Below, piece after piece: positions 1 through 10,973 of a DNA stretch of 64,000 nucleotides. The notes under the pieces are model-generated. The model saw only the letters and a program-made list of their open reading frames with translations. It did not search any database and was not told where the DNA came from. The DNA is from Verticillium longisporum (lineage: Eukaryota; Ascomycota; Sordariomycetes; Glomerellales; Plectosphaerellaceae), in the NCBI GenBank assembly GCA_019188255.1, contig JAETXT010000004.1, positions 6,324,001 through 6,388,000 on the forward strand, in the 5' to 3' direction. The position numbers and the translations under genes were made by a program. Numbering within the stretch: position 1 is the stretch's first letter; every line of letters starts with the position of its first letter.

Positions 1-372
1 AGCTCTCCGACGTCGATTCTTAACGCTATAGACCACTTTACCAAGGGGACGCGTGGAATCATGCATCAACTCGCCCTATTGAAGTCGGAGAACCAGATCC
101 TTCGAGACGAGAACGCGACACTCAGCAAGCGTCGGAGAGCTAAGAAAACACGTCTCAGGCAAGGAGGGAGTCTAACTCTAGGTGAGGGACAGGAGATACA
201 AACCAATATCGAGGTTCAGGTCCAGATAAATGAGGAAACGCGTCAGAGAAGCAGTCGCCAACCAAGGGACGGGACGAAGAAACGGCGCTGCGGTGTCTGC
301 GGCGAGCCTGGACATAATGCGCGAACTTGTCAGCTGGAGACGAGGGCTTCTGAAGAAGAGGATTTCAAGTAG
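1..372 (+). CDS. Fot1/pogo-type transposase, C-terminal part (5' partial)
   Basis: The frame is open from base 1 and ends at a TAG at 370-372. It encodes the last ~123 residues of the transposase, identical to the C-terminus of the full copy at 9211-10864. It carries a basic region, a charged coiled-coil-like stretch (QLALLKSENQILRDENATL) and a CCHC zinc knuckle (CGVCGEPGHNARTC). The DDE catalytic part would lie to the left of the window. Whether this copy also has the G-run frameshift of the other copy cannot be seen. Confidence 0.85.
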   Translation, partial: SSPTSILNAIDHFTKGTRGIMHQLALLKSENQILRDENATLSKRRRAKKTRLRQGGSLTLGEGQEIQTNIEVQVQINEETRQRSSRQPRDGTKKRRCGVCGEPGHNARTCQLETRASEEEDFK

Positions 373-431
373 TTTCAATTGATTTAAGGCGTTAGGGTTC
401 ACCGGGATGCTGCTGTCGTCGCATGGTCGTG

Positions 432-479
432 GTCAGGTGGCCCACTTGCTTGTTTGGCCCACTTGCTTATCATGCACGT
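432..479. repeat. Right terminal inverted repeat of transposon copy A
   Basis: This 48-bp sequence equals the right TIR at 10924-10971 and is the inverse complement of the left TIR at 9112-9159. It contains two copies of a 14-mer (TGGCCCACTTGCTT) separated by 3 bp, probably a doubled transposase binding site. Confidence 0.9.
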
Positions 480-619
480 TAATAGGATACCCGATCCTCT
501 TTATATTAAAGAAGAATAGTAAGGAAAGACTATATATCGATTATAGATAATTAAACGATATTATTATTAAGAACTACTACCTATTACCTCTAATATCGGA
601 ACTTAGGGATATATTAATA

Positions 620-3000
620 GGAGCTAATTAGTTTATAGCGCTCGATCTTAAAGGAGTATATAACCTTATCTATATTAAGGATAGAGAAGAATAGAAAATA
701 GTATTCCGAATACGACGAGGATACTATAAATACTTAATTATATTATTCGGATTAATTAATGCCCCTATAACCTTCTAAAATATAATTAATAATATACTAC
801 GAGAATTCCTAGACGTCTTCGTAATAGTATACCTCGATAATATTCTAATCTTCTCGAAGATAATAGAAGAATATAAGGGATACGTCTATTAGGTCCTTAT
901 ACGACTATATTAATATAAGCTATTAATAGAATTTAAAAAAGCTAAGTTCTATATATAGGAAGTAGATTTCCTCGGGTATACGATTACCCTAGGAGAAATT
1001 AGGATAGAAAAATCTAAAGTAATAGCTATTAGGGGATAGCTTATATTAAAGAATATTAAGGATATTAGAATATTCCTCGGTTTCGTTAACTTCTATCGAC
1101 GATTCTTAAAAGGATATAGTAAAACTATTAACCCTTTAATAAGCTTTATAGTTAAGGAAATAGAGTTTACGTAGAATAAACCCTAAGAAAAAGTATTTCG
1201 TTAAATTATCGATATTATCCTTAGCGAGCTAGTCCTCTAAATAATAGACCCTAAAAAACCTATAGAAGTCGAGATAGATACTTCCGACTTCGCTATAGGA
1301 GGATAGTTAGGATAGAGGGACGATTAAGGACGTTTATACTTAGTAGCTTTCTTCTCGAAGAAACTATATAGATTAGAGCTTAATTATTAAATTTACGATA
1401 AAGAACTTATAGTAATTATCGAAGTATTTAAAGAATAGAGAATGTACTTCTCCGGAGTATAATACGAAGTTAAAGTCTATACTAATTATAAGAATCTTAT
1501 ATACTTTATAATAAATAAAGACCTTAATAAATACTAGATTAGATAAGTAGAATTCCTCTCGGAATTTAACTTTACTATTATCTATTATAAAGGATCTAAG
1601 AATAATAGGGTAGATATTCTAAATAGATACTTAGATTATAAATAGAATACGCCCCTTAATATTAATACTATCCTAGCGAAAGATAAAGAAGGAAATCTTA
1701 TTCCCTATTACTATATACTAGCGGTTACTACTCGTATAATATCCACTAGACTACCTATAGAAGTATTAGAACTAATTCGATAAATCTACGAAGCTAAAGC
1801 CTACGGATACTAAGGAGTAGTAAAGATATTCGCTTAATTTAGGAAATATTATAACTTTAAGGGAACTAGATAGGATATTATAATAGTTATTCGTAATTAC
1901 GACCTCTATAAAAAGAATAAAGTAGAAAGGTATAAGCCTTATAAAGAACTTAAGGCTTTATTAATACTAATAATAGCCTAGGAATTAGTCTTATTAGACT
2001 TTATTATTAGCCTACCCTTATCGAAGGAACCCTTAACTAAGACCTTTTACGATAATATCTTAATAATTATCGACCGATTTATAAAGTACTTATACTTCCT
2101 CCTATATAGAGCTATAGATATAGTAGAAGACCTCGTTTATATATTCCTCCGAAATATTATAAGATAATATAGATTATTAAAAGAATTAGTATTAAATAGA
2201 GATAAACTCTTTACTAGTAACTTCTAGAAATCGCTTATCGCTTAACTCGGAGCTAAATATAAGCTATCTATAGCTTTCTACTTATAGATAGATAGATAAA
2301 TAGAAAGAACGAATTAGACTTTAGAATAATACCTTTAATATTATATTAACTATTAATAGGATAATTAGGTTATACTACTACCTATCGTATAATTCGTATA
2401 TAATAGCTTACTAAGCGAATTAATAAAGGAGTTACCCTTCTATATTAACTGCGGATATAACCTAATAGCCTACGTAGAGCACTACGAAGTACTAGATACG
2501 CTAAAAGTAATTAATATTATAGCTAATATCTATAAAATCTAGGAATAAATTAAGCTCGACCTCGAGCTCATATATACTAGAATAACTATATATACTAATA
2601 AAATAAGGATAAAGGGACTATCTTTATAGGAAGGAGGTAGTATCTACTTTATCCGCCGAAATATTAAAACTAAACGATTAAACGATAAATTAGACTTTAA
2701 GAAACTAAGACCTTTTAAAATTCTTAAGAAACTCTCGGATACTAACTATTACCTCTTATTACTAGAGAATATAAAGATTTACCCTATTTTCTATATAATA
2801 CTTTTAGAACTAGTACTACTAAATATACTATTTATAACTAGTATAGAAATAGAAGATATAAACGAATATAAAGTTAAAAGAATTATCGATTATAGAAAAA
2901 CGAATAAATAAGATAAGTACCTTATTAAATAGAAAAACTATAACGTTAAATATAAAGAAAATATATAGGAATTAATTAAGAACCTAAACTACTTATAATT
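620..3000 (+). pseudogene. Ty3/gypsy chromovirus pol (RT, RNase H, integrase, chromodomain), destroyed by RIP
   Basis: Read through the stops, the + strand gives a recognisable pol polyprotein in order. Reverse transcriptase starts near 638 (ALDLKGVYNLIYIK, then LFGLINAP near 755), with the catalytic box near 830-860 read as YLDNILIFSK, where the family has YLDDILIFSK. LGYTI follows near 975 and FLGFVNFYRRFL near 1077. RNase H is near 1266 (EVEIDTSDFAIG). The integrase core is at about 1990-2480 (DFIISLPLS; RDKLFTSNF near 2198; IERTN near 2300). A chromodomain-like end lies at about 2860-3000 (KYLIK..NYNVKYKEN). Glutamine and tryptophan codons have become stops throughout. The 5' part is missing, interrupted by transposon copy A at 479. 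The chromodomain places it among chromoviruses. Confidence 0.85.
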
Positions 3001-4289
3001 ACTTTAAGAGTATTATTATCTAGTACGGGACTAAGATCCGAAAACTCCTCTCTAAAGCCTAACGAGGACTAATCTATAACGCTACTAGCACCCTACTCCT
3101 AAAGGTCCTATACTACGTTAGCCTCCTAAGCCTCGAGACTTAGGTTATCCCTATATAGAGGGAGGACGCTATCCTCCTTATCTAATTAACGAATCCTTCG
3201 AGTAAATAACTCTTTATTACGAATCTTCGCCGCTTTCCATATCTTACGAAGACGGGATAAGCAACCTAAGGCCGTCGTTAATTTCGTTTAAAGTACTTCT
3301 AATTCTATTTTAATATCCTTAATCTCCGCTTCTCGTTTCTTCTACTTAGTAAGAGCTTTTTCTACTATATAATTATTAAGCTAAGCATAAAACTATACTA
3401 GGGATTAACTTACGTATAGAAACTACGCTTATATTATTATAAGAGCGACTATAGCGGATATACTCCTTATAGCGAGAAGAACCCGGAATAGTCTTATAGA
3501 CGAGGTATCGCTTAAAATACCTAATATAGGGCATTTTAATTTCGCCCTCGGAATCGATTAAAGTAGCGAGCGCTTTCCTCTAATCGGTTTTAATAGATAA
3601 GCGTTTTATAATACGATTTAATATTTTATTATAATTAATAAAGATAATAAGAGAAGGACTACTCTAGGTAGCTAAGACCTACTACTTATAGCTACTAGGA
3701 TATCGGCCTAGAGGAGGAGTATTATATAATAACTAAAGAAATAGGGTAGCTGCGAATTAACGACCCTATAATCGGGAGATACGATAAGATAAGAAGCGGA
3801 CCTACTAAGTAGAGTACGTAATAGCTTACCTAGATATAATAGTAAGCCATTAGCTTATTAGGGATATAATAGTAAGCTAGGGGCTAGCTTATAAGATAAT
3901 ATACCGTAATCCTAATATTATAGATTACTAACGACTAATAAGTAAGCTATCTAATATAAGCTTACTACTTAATAATAAGGATAGGATGAATAGATATATA
4001 AGGACGGGCATTCTATATTTATAGATATATTCTTTCTTACGATAGTAATTAATCTAAATCTTACTTTATATTTATTATAACGAGTACGTAATGCTTTACG
4101 ATACTATATTATCTTAGAGTTATAACCTAAGCTTCTACTAATAGCAACCCTAACCCTCTAATAGTATTCCCCTCTTCGGAAGCTACTAGGTCGTAATAGA
4201 AGCTTATTAGGTCCTTTAAAGTTTAATTCTAAGTTTCTCTATTTAATAGGAGTAATTTAGGAGGGCCTAAGGTTATTATAAAGATATTA

Positions 4290-5290
4290 ATATCGATAAA
4301 GTTATTAATATCCCCTTCTATAGCTTTATCGTCCTAATTAGAGGGTCTTAATAGCTTTCTTAAGAGTCTATCTATTATAGAGTTCTTCGTCCTTGAAATA
4401 TATTTAACTTTAAAGTTAAATATATAGATCTAAGTAATCTATTAGATAACTATTAATCCTAGGAGGTCTATTATAGCCCTATTAAGCTATATTATAAGCA
4501 TTTAAATATCTATTTCTAAAATGAAGTAGACGCTATAAAGGTAATTCCTTAAGCATTTTAGAGCTTTTAGGACTATTTTAAGTTCTAGCTTCCTAAAATC
4601 GTATTTCTATTTAGCTACGTCCTAGTAGCTACTCTTATACCTTAAGATTACTTGCTTCCTATTAATCTATTACCCTAAAATAGCTCCTTAGCCCTTAAGG
4701 CTTATATCTATATAGAAGTAGATAATACCCCTTCTATATTATAATCGATCGAGATTAAGATTAGAGAGCTTATAAGTTTAGCTTTAATAATATCTATAGC
4801 TTCTTATTATAAATCTATTTAGAAGAATAGGACGTTCTTCTTTAATAGATCTATAAAAGGGCTATACTTAATATTAAAGTAATTAATCTAAATTTAATAG
4901 AAGGTAGCTAGCCCTAGGAAGGATCTTACTAAAGAGATATTATTATATTTCATCTACTCCTAGAGCTTAATAATCTTAGCTAGATTAGGGGAACGATCCG
5001 TAATAGCTAATTCCTAAGCCTATTAGCTTTTTACTCTTAAAATAATATATCCTAAAAGCTTAATATTAATAAGGATTTTATTAATATTTTAAAAGTATTT
5101 AATAATAAATTAATATACCCCTAGGATTAAATCCTTACCTTTATAATTAATAGTTAGTCCCTTAATAATAATATCGTCTATAAAAGCATAATAATAATAA
5201 GGGATAAAGTTATAGAGGATTCTTATAATTATATATATAAACTAGGCTACTAAGTTAATAGCTCCCTAGGGAGAGTATATATCCTAAATA
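4290..5290 (-). pseudogene. Second Ty3/gypsy element: RT and RNase H remnant, destroyed by RIP
   Basis: On the minus strand, bases ~5280 to 5100 read GAINSVA..FIYIIIRIL and then YAFIDDIIIKGLTINYKGKD, the RT active-site region of a gypsy lineage with an AFIDD box. Further downstream, ~4440-4290 reads IFNFKVKYISRTKNSIIDRL, the typical end of gypsy RNase H (family form: F.F.V.H.PG..N..AD.LSR), followed by an acidic linker. Orientation is opposite to the chromovirus pol at 620-3000. The upstream gag/protease half should lie at about 5300-8700 but is too degraded to delimit. I did not find its integrase. Boundaries are approximate. Confidence 0.7.
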
Positions 5291-8200
5291 GGCTAATAGA
5301 AGTCGTAAACGTTATAATATCCCTATTTATCTTATCGAGTAGTACTTAGTTATATCTATTAAAGAAATCGAGGAGGGAGATAAGCTTATATATTACGAAG
5401 TCCTTTAAGAAATCGTCCTTACTTAGGGGTATAAAGGCATTCCTTATAGTAACCCTATTAATCTATATAGCTAAATTAATAAGCTTTATCTTCCTATCTT
5501 TCTTTTAAATTAAGAATTAAGGGTTCTTATAAGAAGTATAGCTTTCCTTAATAACCCCTCTCTCGAGGCATTCCCTTAGTATTTCGATAATTAACTTCTT
5601 AAGGGCTTTTAGAATTAGGATACCCTTTACTTACTAGGCCTTATAAAGGATTATCTTAATTTTCTATAAAGGAGCGACGTCGTAATTAAGACTCCTATAC
5701 TTAGTAAAATCCTAAGCTAATATAGCTTCCCTATTTAAGAGGATTTACTCTAATATATCCTATTCCCCTAATTAGAAGTATTTATATAAGTCTATAATAT
5801 CCTATAATCTCTAGATCGTAAGCCTCGATTATAGCTTAATATCTAAGAACTTTAATATAATTAAGCCTTTAAAAGGGCTTTTATCGATTATATACTATTC
5901 TAATAAAATAGTAATTAACTTCTTAACTTTCTAGAAGGGGTTACCCTTAAATATATTACTATTAGATAGCTTATTATCGATTAAGTTTACTTTATCGGCC
6001 TTCCTTTTATATATAGTATAGATTTTTCTAATATTCCTTAAAGGCTCTATAATCGAAGAAGCTTTCTAGGTTTATCGTTCCTTAGCCTTAAAAGCGTAAA
6101 GCGTATTAGCCTAATCGGTATCCTATTATACCTTCTATTTAGCTAAAATAATATATATTAAATTAAAGAAAACTTTTCCTAATAATTCCTTAAATATATC
6201 GTAATAAGTATAGCCCGCTCCCCGATTACTAATCTAAGTAATAGCTCTCTTAATTAGGGGAATAATAAAGGTAATTTCTAAAGAAAGGGCTTTATTAATA
6301 ATATAAATTACTTAGGCCTCTAAAAGTATCCCTAGAATAGAGTCCCCTTTATCTATATTAATGGGTTTATAGGAGGGTATCTAATTAAGTAAACTATCTA
6401 GTTCCTAGCTATTCGGATATAATTCTCGAATATCTCCTTAATACCTCCTTTTAATAATAGCTAGAATATTATTATCGCTTAAGCCCCTTTAATCGTTATT
6501 CTCGTTTTTATTATTACCCTAATTAGCTTATAATATCCGTATCCTCTTAAGCGAGAAATCTAAATAGATATCCTTTAAAGTTTCCTTCTTAAAAGGTCCT
6601 ATATAGTTAATTAGGACTATAATCCTTAAGCCTCCGAATATAAAGTTAATATATACTTAGTCCTTAATATAATTAAATATTATTTATATCTAAGCGAAGA
6701 ATAGCCCCTTTAATAGTATATTAGGTGTATAGTCCTTAATTACTATAATTTAAAGGATAATAGGCTATTAGTATTTATCGATTTATAGGTTTTCGAATAT
6801 ATAGCTAATTACCCCTCTTAGTTCCCTTAATATAGCTAACTATATCTTAATAATTAATTTATAGACCCTATAGGAGAGGTTAAAGACGTTTATAACGTTT
6901 TTAGAAACGATATTAAACTACGCCCCTAAATCGATTACTATAAAGATATATATCTTAAGTATTTTAAATAAGTCTATCCTAATTAAGCTAATAGGTAGGG
7001 TCTATTATTATATAATAATAGCCGAAAATATATTAAAGTCCTTAAGTTCCTAAACTATAAACTCCTTCTTTTATATTATAAGGGGTCCGAGGCTAAAAGT
7101 AATACCTATATTAGCCTAATTAAGCTTTATAAACGGTCCTATTATAAAGTTAACCCTTTTTCTCTTTAAGGGTTATATATTATTATAAAATAAGCGGGGA
7201 CTTTAAAATATATTATTAAGAGCTATCTATATTCTAAGTCTATCCCTAAAATATACTCCTATTTAATCTTCTAAAGCTTAGGGTCTATAATAATAAAGTA
7301 ATCGTAAAGGACTTTATACTCTTATTATTAGAATTATTTAATAAGCTTTTCTTAAATAGCTATTATTAACCTTTATACCCTTTTAATATTACTTAGCGAG
7401 GGGCCTTTATAGCTACTAATCGTACTTATTGCCCTAATTTCTTTATATACTAGCTCTAGGGTCGGAAGAGGGTCGATCTCTTAAAAGTAGGCCTCTTTAT
7501 CGTATCTAATCGATATAGGGAAAACTCTCCCTTAGGTTTTACCGGTTACGTCTTTATATATCCTATTCTTAAAATTAAGAAGTCCTCTAAAGTACTAGCC
7601 TATAAAGTTAACCTAGCTATAGATTAAGCTTCTAGCTTAGGGGTTCTATAGTATATTCCTCGTCTTTTAATAGATACTAGAAAATAGGAATAGGGCAATT
7701 AAGTTAAGGGTCTATCCCTTAAGCTCTTTTAAGCTTAGGAGGCTAAAGGCTAGCCTATTATAATTACCTATTTAAAGATATTATATCGATTAAGGAAACC
7801 TTAATTCTAGCCCTCGATTATAGGCTATAGTAATACTAATTCCTAATCGTCTCCCCATTAATATAATAATATAATATTATAAACTTAATTAGCTAAGCCT
7901 CGAAGTTAGCTCTTTATAGTATATAGTCCTTTAAGTAATAGAGACCTCTATAATAGGTATAAAACCCTTATATTAAAGGAGGGGGTATAAGTCTCTATAT
8001 TAGTATTCATTCGTAAATCTATCGTCCTCCTTTAAGTAGGGGTATTATTATCGCTATTAGCTTAATCGGGAGGCCTATAGCTATTAATAGCTATTATACT
8101 ATTATTATATCTATTAATACCCGCCCTATTAATACGAGCCTTATCCTTATAACCCTAAACCTATAGTATAGGCTACCCTATTAAACTAATTAAGGGTTCT

Positions 8201-9111
8201 TAAGAGAACTACGATTAAAGGGTCTAGCTTAGTTACTAAGTTTATAATCTAAAGTATTAATAGGTAAGCGATTAGCCCGTTTCCTCTATTAACTTTTATA
8301 GCTACTAAGTTCTCCTTTAAAGTAATCCTTAAGAGTTCTTAAATAGCTATTAAGGTCCTTAATCGAGACTCCTATATTCCTATTTCGTATTCTATAATTA
8401 AAGCTTAGAATTAGACTATTAAATCGTTAAGCTCGGAATCCTTTATTTACGCCCTCTATATAAAAATTATTAATATAGGTTTTATAAGCTTCTTAATATT
8501 ATTATTATCTTAATTAAAGTAGTTTAATATCGCTTTAAACTTCTAAATATCTCTTTTCTCTTTTTCTAAACGTTTAATTATATTCTAAAATTCATTAAAT
8601 ATTAATCGATTAAGGAGGTTTCTAACCTCGATATTATAATTATTAGTAATTTTCGTAAATATCTTAGCCTTAATTATCCTATAATTAATATTAATTAGTT
8701 TATTATTAAATAAAGGGTCGAGCTTCTATTTCTTTATTATAATTATAAATTTTAATATTAATTAATAAACTTTATTAAGCTCTTTTAGGTCTTTAAATAA
8801 TTATTTATAATTATATAATACCCTAATCTAGATAATAGGGTTTTTACTATTATCGGAAAACTAATCTCGCTTCTTCCTAATATATTATATAGTTTTAATA
8901 AATATTATTCCCTCAGCCTATATCGTCTTTATAAATAGTTTAATAAAGTATTTATTATCTTTATCGATATAGATAATAATATTTATAATTTTCTCTTCCT
9001 CCTTAAGGCTAGCTAGGCGATAAGCATCCTTATAATTAATTAGGAACTCCTAGAGGTTATCCCCTATAAACCTAAGGGCGCTATTCGACCTTAGTATTAA
9101 TATTATTGCTA

Positions 9112-9159
9112 ACGTGCATGATAAGCAAGTGGGCCAAACAAGCAAGTGGGCCACCTGAC
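9112..9159. repeat. Left terminal inverted repeat of transposon copy B
   Basis: 48 bp starting ACGTGCATGATAAGC, matching the complement of 10924-10971 base for base up to the CACCTGAC end. Two direct copies of AAGCAAGTGGGCCA are separated by AAC inside it, a likely pair of transposase binding sites. Confidence 0.93.
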
Positions 9160-9210
9160 GACGAAAACGCGACCTTCTTACGTTAACCATTAATTCCTCC
9201 ACCAACAACG

Positions 9211-10864
9211 ATGTCTCCGCCCTCACAAGAACGTCAATTACAGCTTGCTCTTCAGGCTATTCAAAATGACCCAGATCTCAGTATACGCGCTGCGACAAAT
9301 ATCTTTGGTGTTCCCCGAATGACCTTGACGCGTCGACTACGCGGTATTACTTCGCAACGCGACAGGATCCCCCTCAATCGAAATTTGACGGAGCTCGAGG
9401 AGTTAACGATTGTTCAATACATACTTGAGCTAAATTCCCGAGCATTTCCTCCCCGGCTTTGTGAGGTTGAAGATATGGCTAATCGACTGCTAGCCGACCG
9501 CGACGCGCCGAGTGTCGGGAAGCGCTGGGCCTCAAACTTCGTCAGGCGACAACCAGAGCTTAAGACGCGTTTCTTTCGCAGATATGACTATCAGAGAGCC
9601 CAATGCGAAGATCCCGAGGCAATTCGCGATTGGTTCGCGCTCGTAAAGAACACAATCGCCAAATACGGTATCGCGGAGCCTGATATCTATAACTTCGATG
9701 AGACTGGGTTTATGATGGGCGTTATCGGGTCCGGAATGGTCGTTACGAACGCCGAAAGACGTTCTAATACGAAAATGGTCCAACCAGGAGGTCGGGAATG
9801 GGTGACAGTGATCCAAGGCGTTGGCGCAGACGGGTGGTGTGTCCCGCCGTTCATCATTATGGCGGGCAAAAATCACCTCTCAAGCTGGTACGAAGACAGC
9901 CCTCTACCTCACGACTGGGTAATCGCTACGACAGACAAAGGCTGGACAACAAATGAGAAAGGTCTAGAATGGATTCAGCATTTTGACAAGCATACCAAGC
10001 CCCGTCGGTCGGCCGGATATCGCCTCCTTATCCTAGATGGGCACCAAAGTCACCATTCCGTTGAGTTCGAGCTCTACTGCAAGGAAAACAACATCATTAC
10101 GCTATGCATGCCTCCCCATTCATCTCACCTACTTCAACCTCTTGATGTTGGCTGTTTTGGCCCGCTAAAGCAGGCCTACGGTCGGCAAATTGAGAAGAAG
10201 ATGAGGGCAGGTACAAGCCACATCACGAAGGAGGACTTCTTTCCCGCGTTTTTCGCAGCTTTCAAAGAAGCTATGACGGAAAGGAATATCAAGGGGGTTC
10301 AGAGGTGCTGGGCTTGTCCCAATGAGCCCCGAAATTGTGGTTTCAAAGCTGGATGTGAAGCTACGGACACCGACGCCCGTCGAGGGGGTCCCCGATACAT
10401 CAGAACCTTGGGTCTCCCAAACGCCTCACAACCCGATTGAAGCTAGCTGTCAGTCAGAGTTTATTAAAGGTCGAATCGCCCGACACCAAGGAAGCTCTCC
10501 GACGTCGATTCTTAACGCTATAGACCACTTTACCAAGGGGACGCGTGGAATCATGCATCAACTCGCCCTATTGAAGTCGGAGAACCAGATCCTTCGAGAC
10601 GAGAACGCGACACTCAGCAAGCGTCGGAGAGCTAAGAAAACACGTCTCAGGCAAGGAGGGAGTCTAACTCTAGGTGAGGGACAGGAGATACAAACCAATA
10701 TCGAGGTTCAGGTCCAGATAAATGAGGAAACGCGTCAGAGAAGCAGTCGCCAACCAAGGGACGGGACGAAGAAACGGCGCTGCGGTGTCTGCGGCGAGCC
10801 TGGACATAATGCGCGAACTTGTCAGCTGGAGACGAGGGCTTCTGAAGAAGAGGATTTCAAGTAG
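9211..10864 (+). CDS. Fot1/pogo-type DDE transposase, with one frameshift at 10293-10297
   Basis: The first ATG after the left TIR begins a ~551-residue transposase, close to the ~540 of Fot1. Domains in order: an N-terminal helix-turn-helix of the psq type (about 8-46), a CENP-B-type second HTH (about 58-122), and a DDE_1 nuclease core with Asp163 (YNFDETGF), Asp276 (LLILDGHQSHH) and Asp312 (LLQPLDVGCFGPLK), i.e. DD35D spacing. The C-terminus has a charged coiled coil and a CCHC zinc knuckle. The frame switches at the five-G run 10293-10297: upstream runs ..ERNIKG, and the family continuation GFRGAGLVPMSPE is in the +1-shifted frame. The rest is free of stops. This could be a recent inactivating indel, a base-calling error in the G run, or (least likely) recoding. 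Confidence 0.88.
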
Positions 10865-10923
10865 TTTCAATTGATTTAAGGCGTTAGGGTTCACCGGGAT
10901 GCTGCTGTCGTCGCATGGTCGTG

Positions 10924-10971
10924 GTCAGGTGGCCCACTTGCTTGTTTGGCCCACTTGCTTATCATGCACGT
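10924..10971. repeat. Right terminal inverted repeat of transposon copy B
   Basis: Inverse complement of 9112-9159 over 48 bp, followed by TA (10972-10973). Identical to 432-479. Confidence 0.93.
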
Positions 10972-10973
10972 TA

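Larger units (their letters stand above)
1..479 (+). mobile_element. 3' end of a Fot1/pogo-type DNA transposon (copy A, cut by window edge)
   Basis: The 479 bases match 10493-10971 without a difference that I could find, including the right terminal inverted repeat (432-479). The element ends at 479 and is followed by the TA target dinucleotide (480-481), as expected for a Tc1/mariner-pogo insertion. CpA and TpG are abundant here, whereas the DNA starting at 480 has almost none, so this copy escaped RIP or arrived after it. The left part lies outside the window. Confidence 0.9.
480..9110. other. RIP-mutated AT-rich block of dead transposable elements
   Basis: About 8.6 kb of AT-rich DNA in which CpA and TpG dinucleotides are almost absent, while TpA is extremely common and CpG persists. 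That is the pattern left by RIP (C to T at CpA on both strands), not by ordinary CpG deamination. No reading frame of useful length survives; every frame is full of TAA/TAG. Reading through the stops reveals at least two Ty3/gypsy remnants (separate entries). The 3000-4250 part has short repeated strings of 'gtaagct / agcttac' type and may be LTR-derived, but I found no clean LTR pair. 5300-9110 probably holds the upstream half of the minus-strand element. Confidence 0.9.
9112..10971 (+). mobile_element. Complete Fot1/pogo-type DNA transposon (copy B, 1860 bp)
   Basis: A full element bounded by perfect 48-bp terminal inverted repeats (9112-9159 and 10924-10971) and by TA on each side (9110-9111 and 10972-10973), the pogo/Tc1 target duplication. 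It contains one transposase gene. It sits in RIP-mutated DNA on both sides but is itself not RIP-mutated: CpA/TpG are frequent and no RIP-type stops occur. Its last 479 bp are identical to copy A at 1-479. Both copies lie in the same orientation, 10492 bp apart. Confidence 0.95.

Noticed and set aside
3000..4250. Possible LTR pair in the RIP block
   Set aside because: Short similar strings are present, but no two long matching copies with TG..CA-type ends could be aligned by eye.
10290..10325. Programmed ribosomal frameshift in the transposase
   Set aside because: The needed shift is +1 (or -2), there is no standard slippery heptamer, and the G-run indel pattern shared with three host genes is a simpler explanation.
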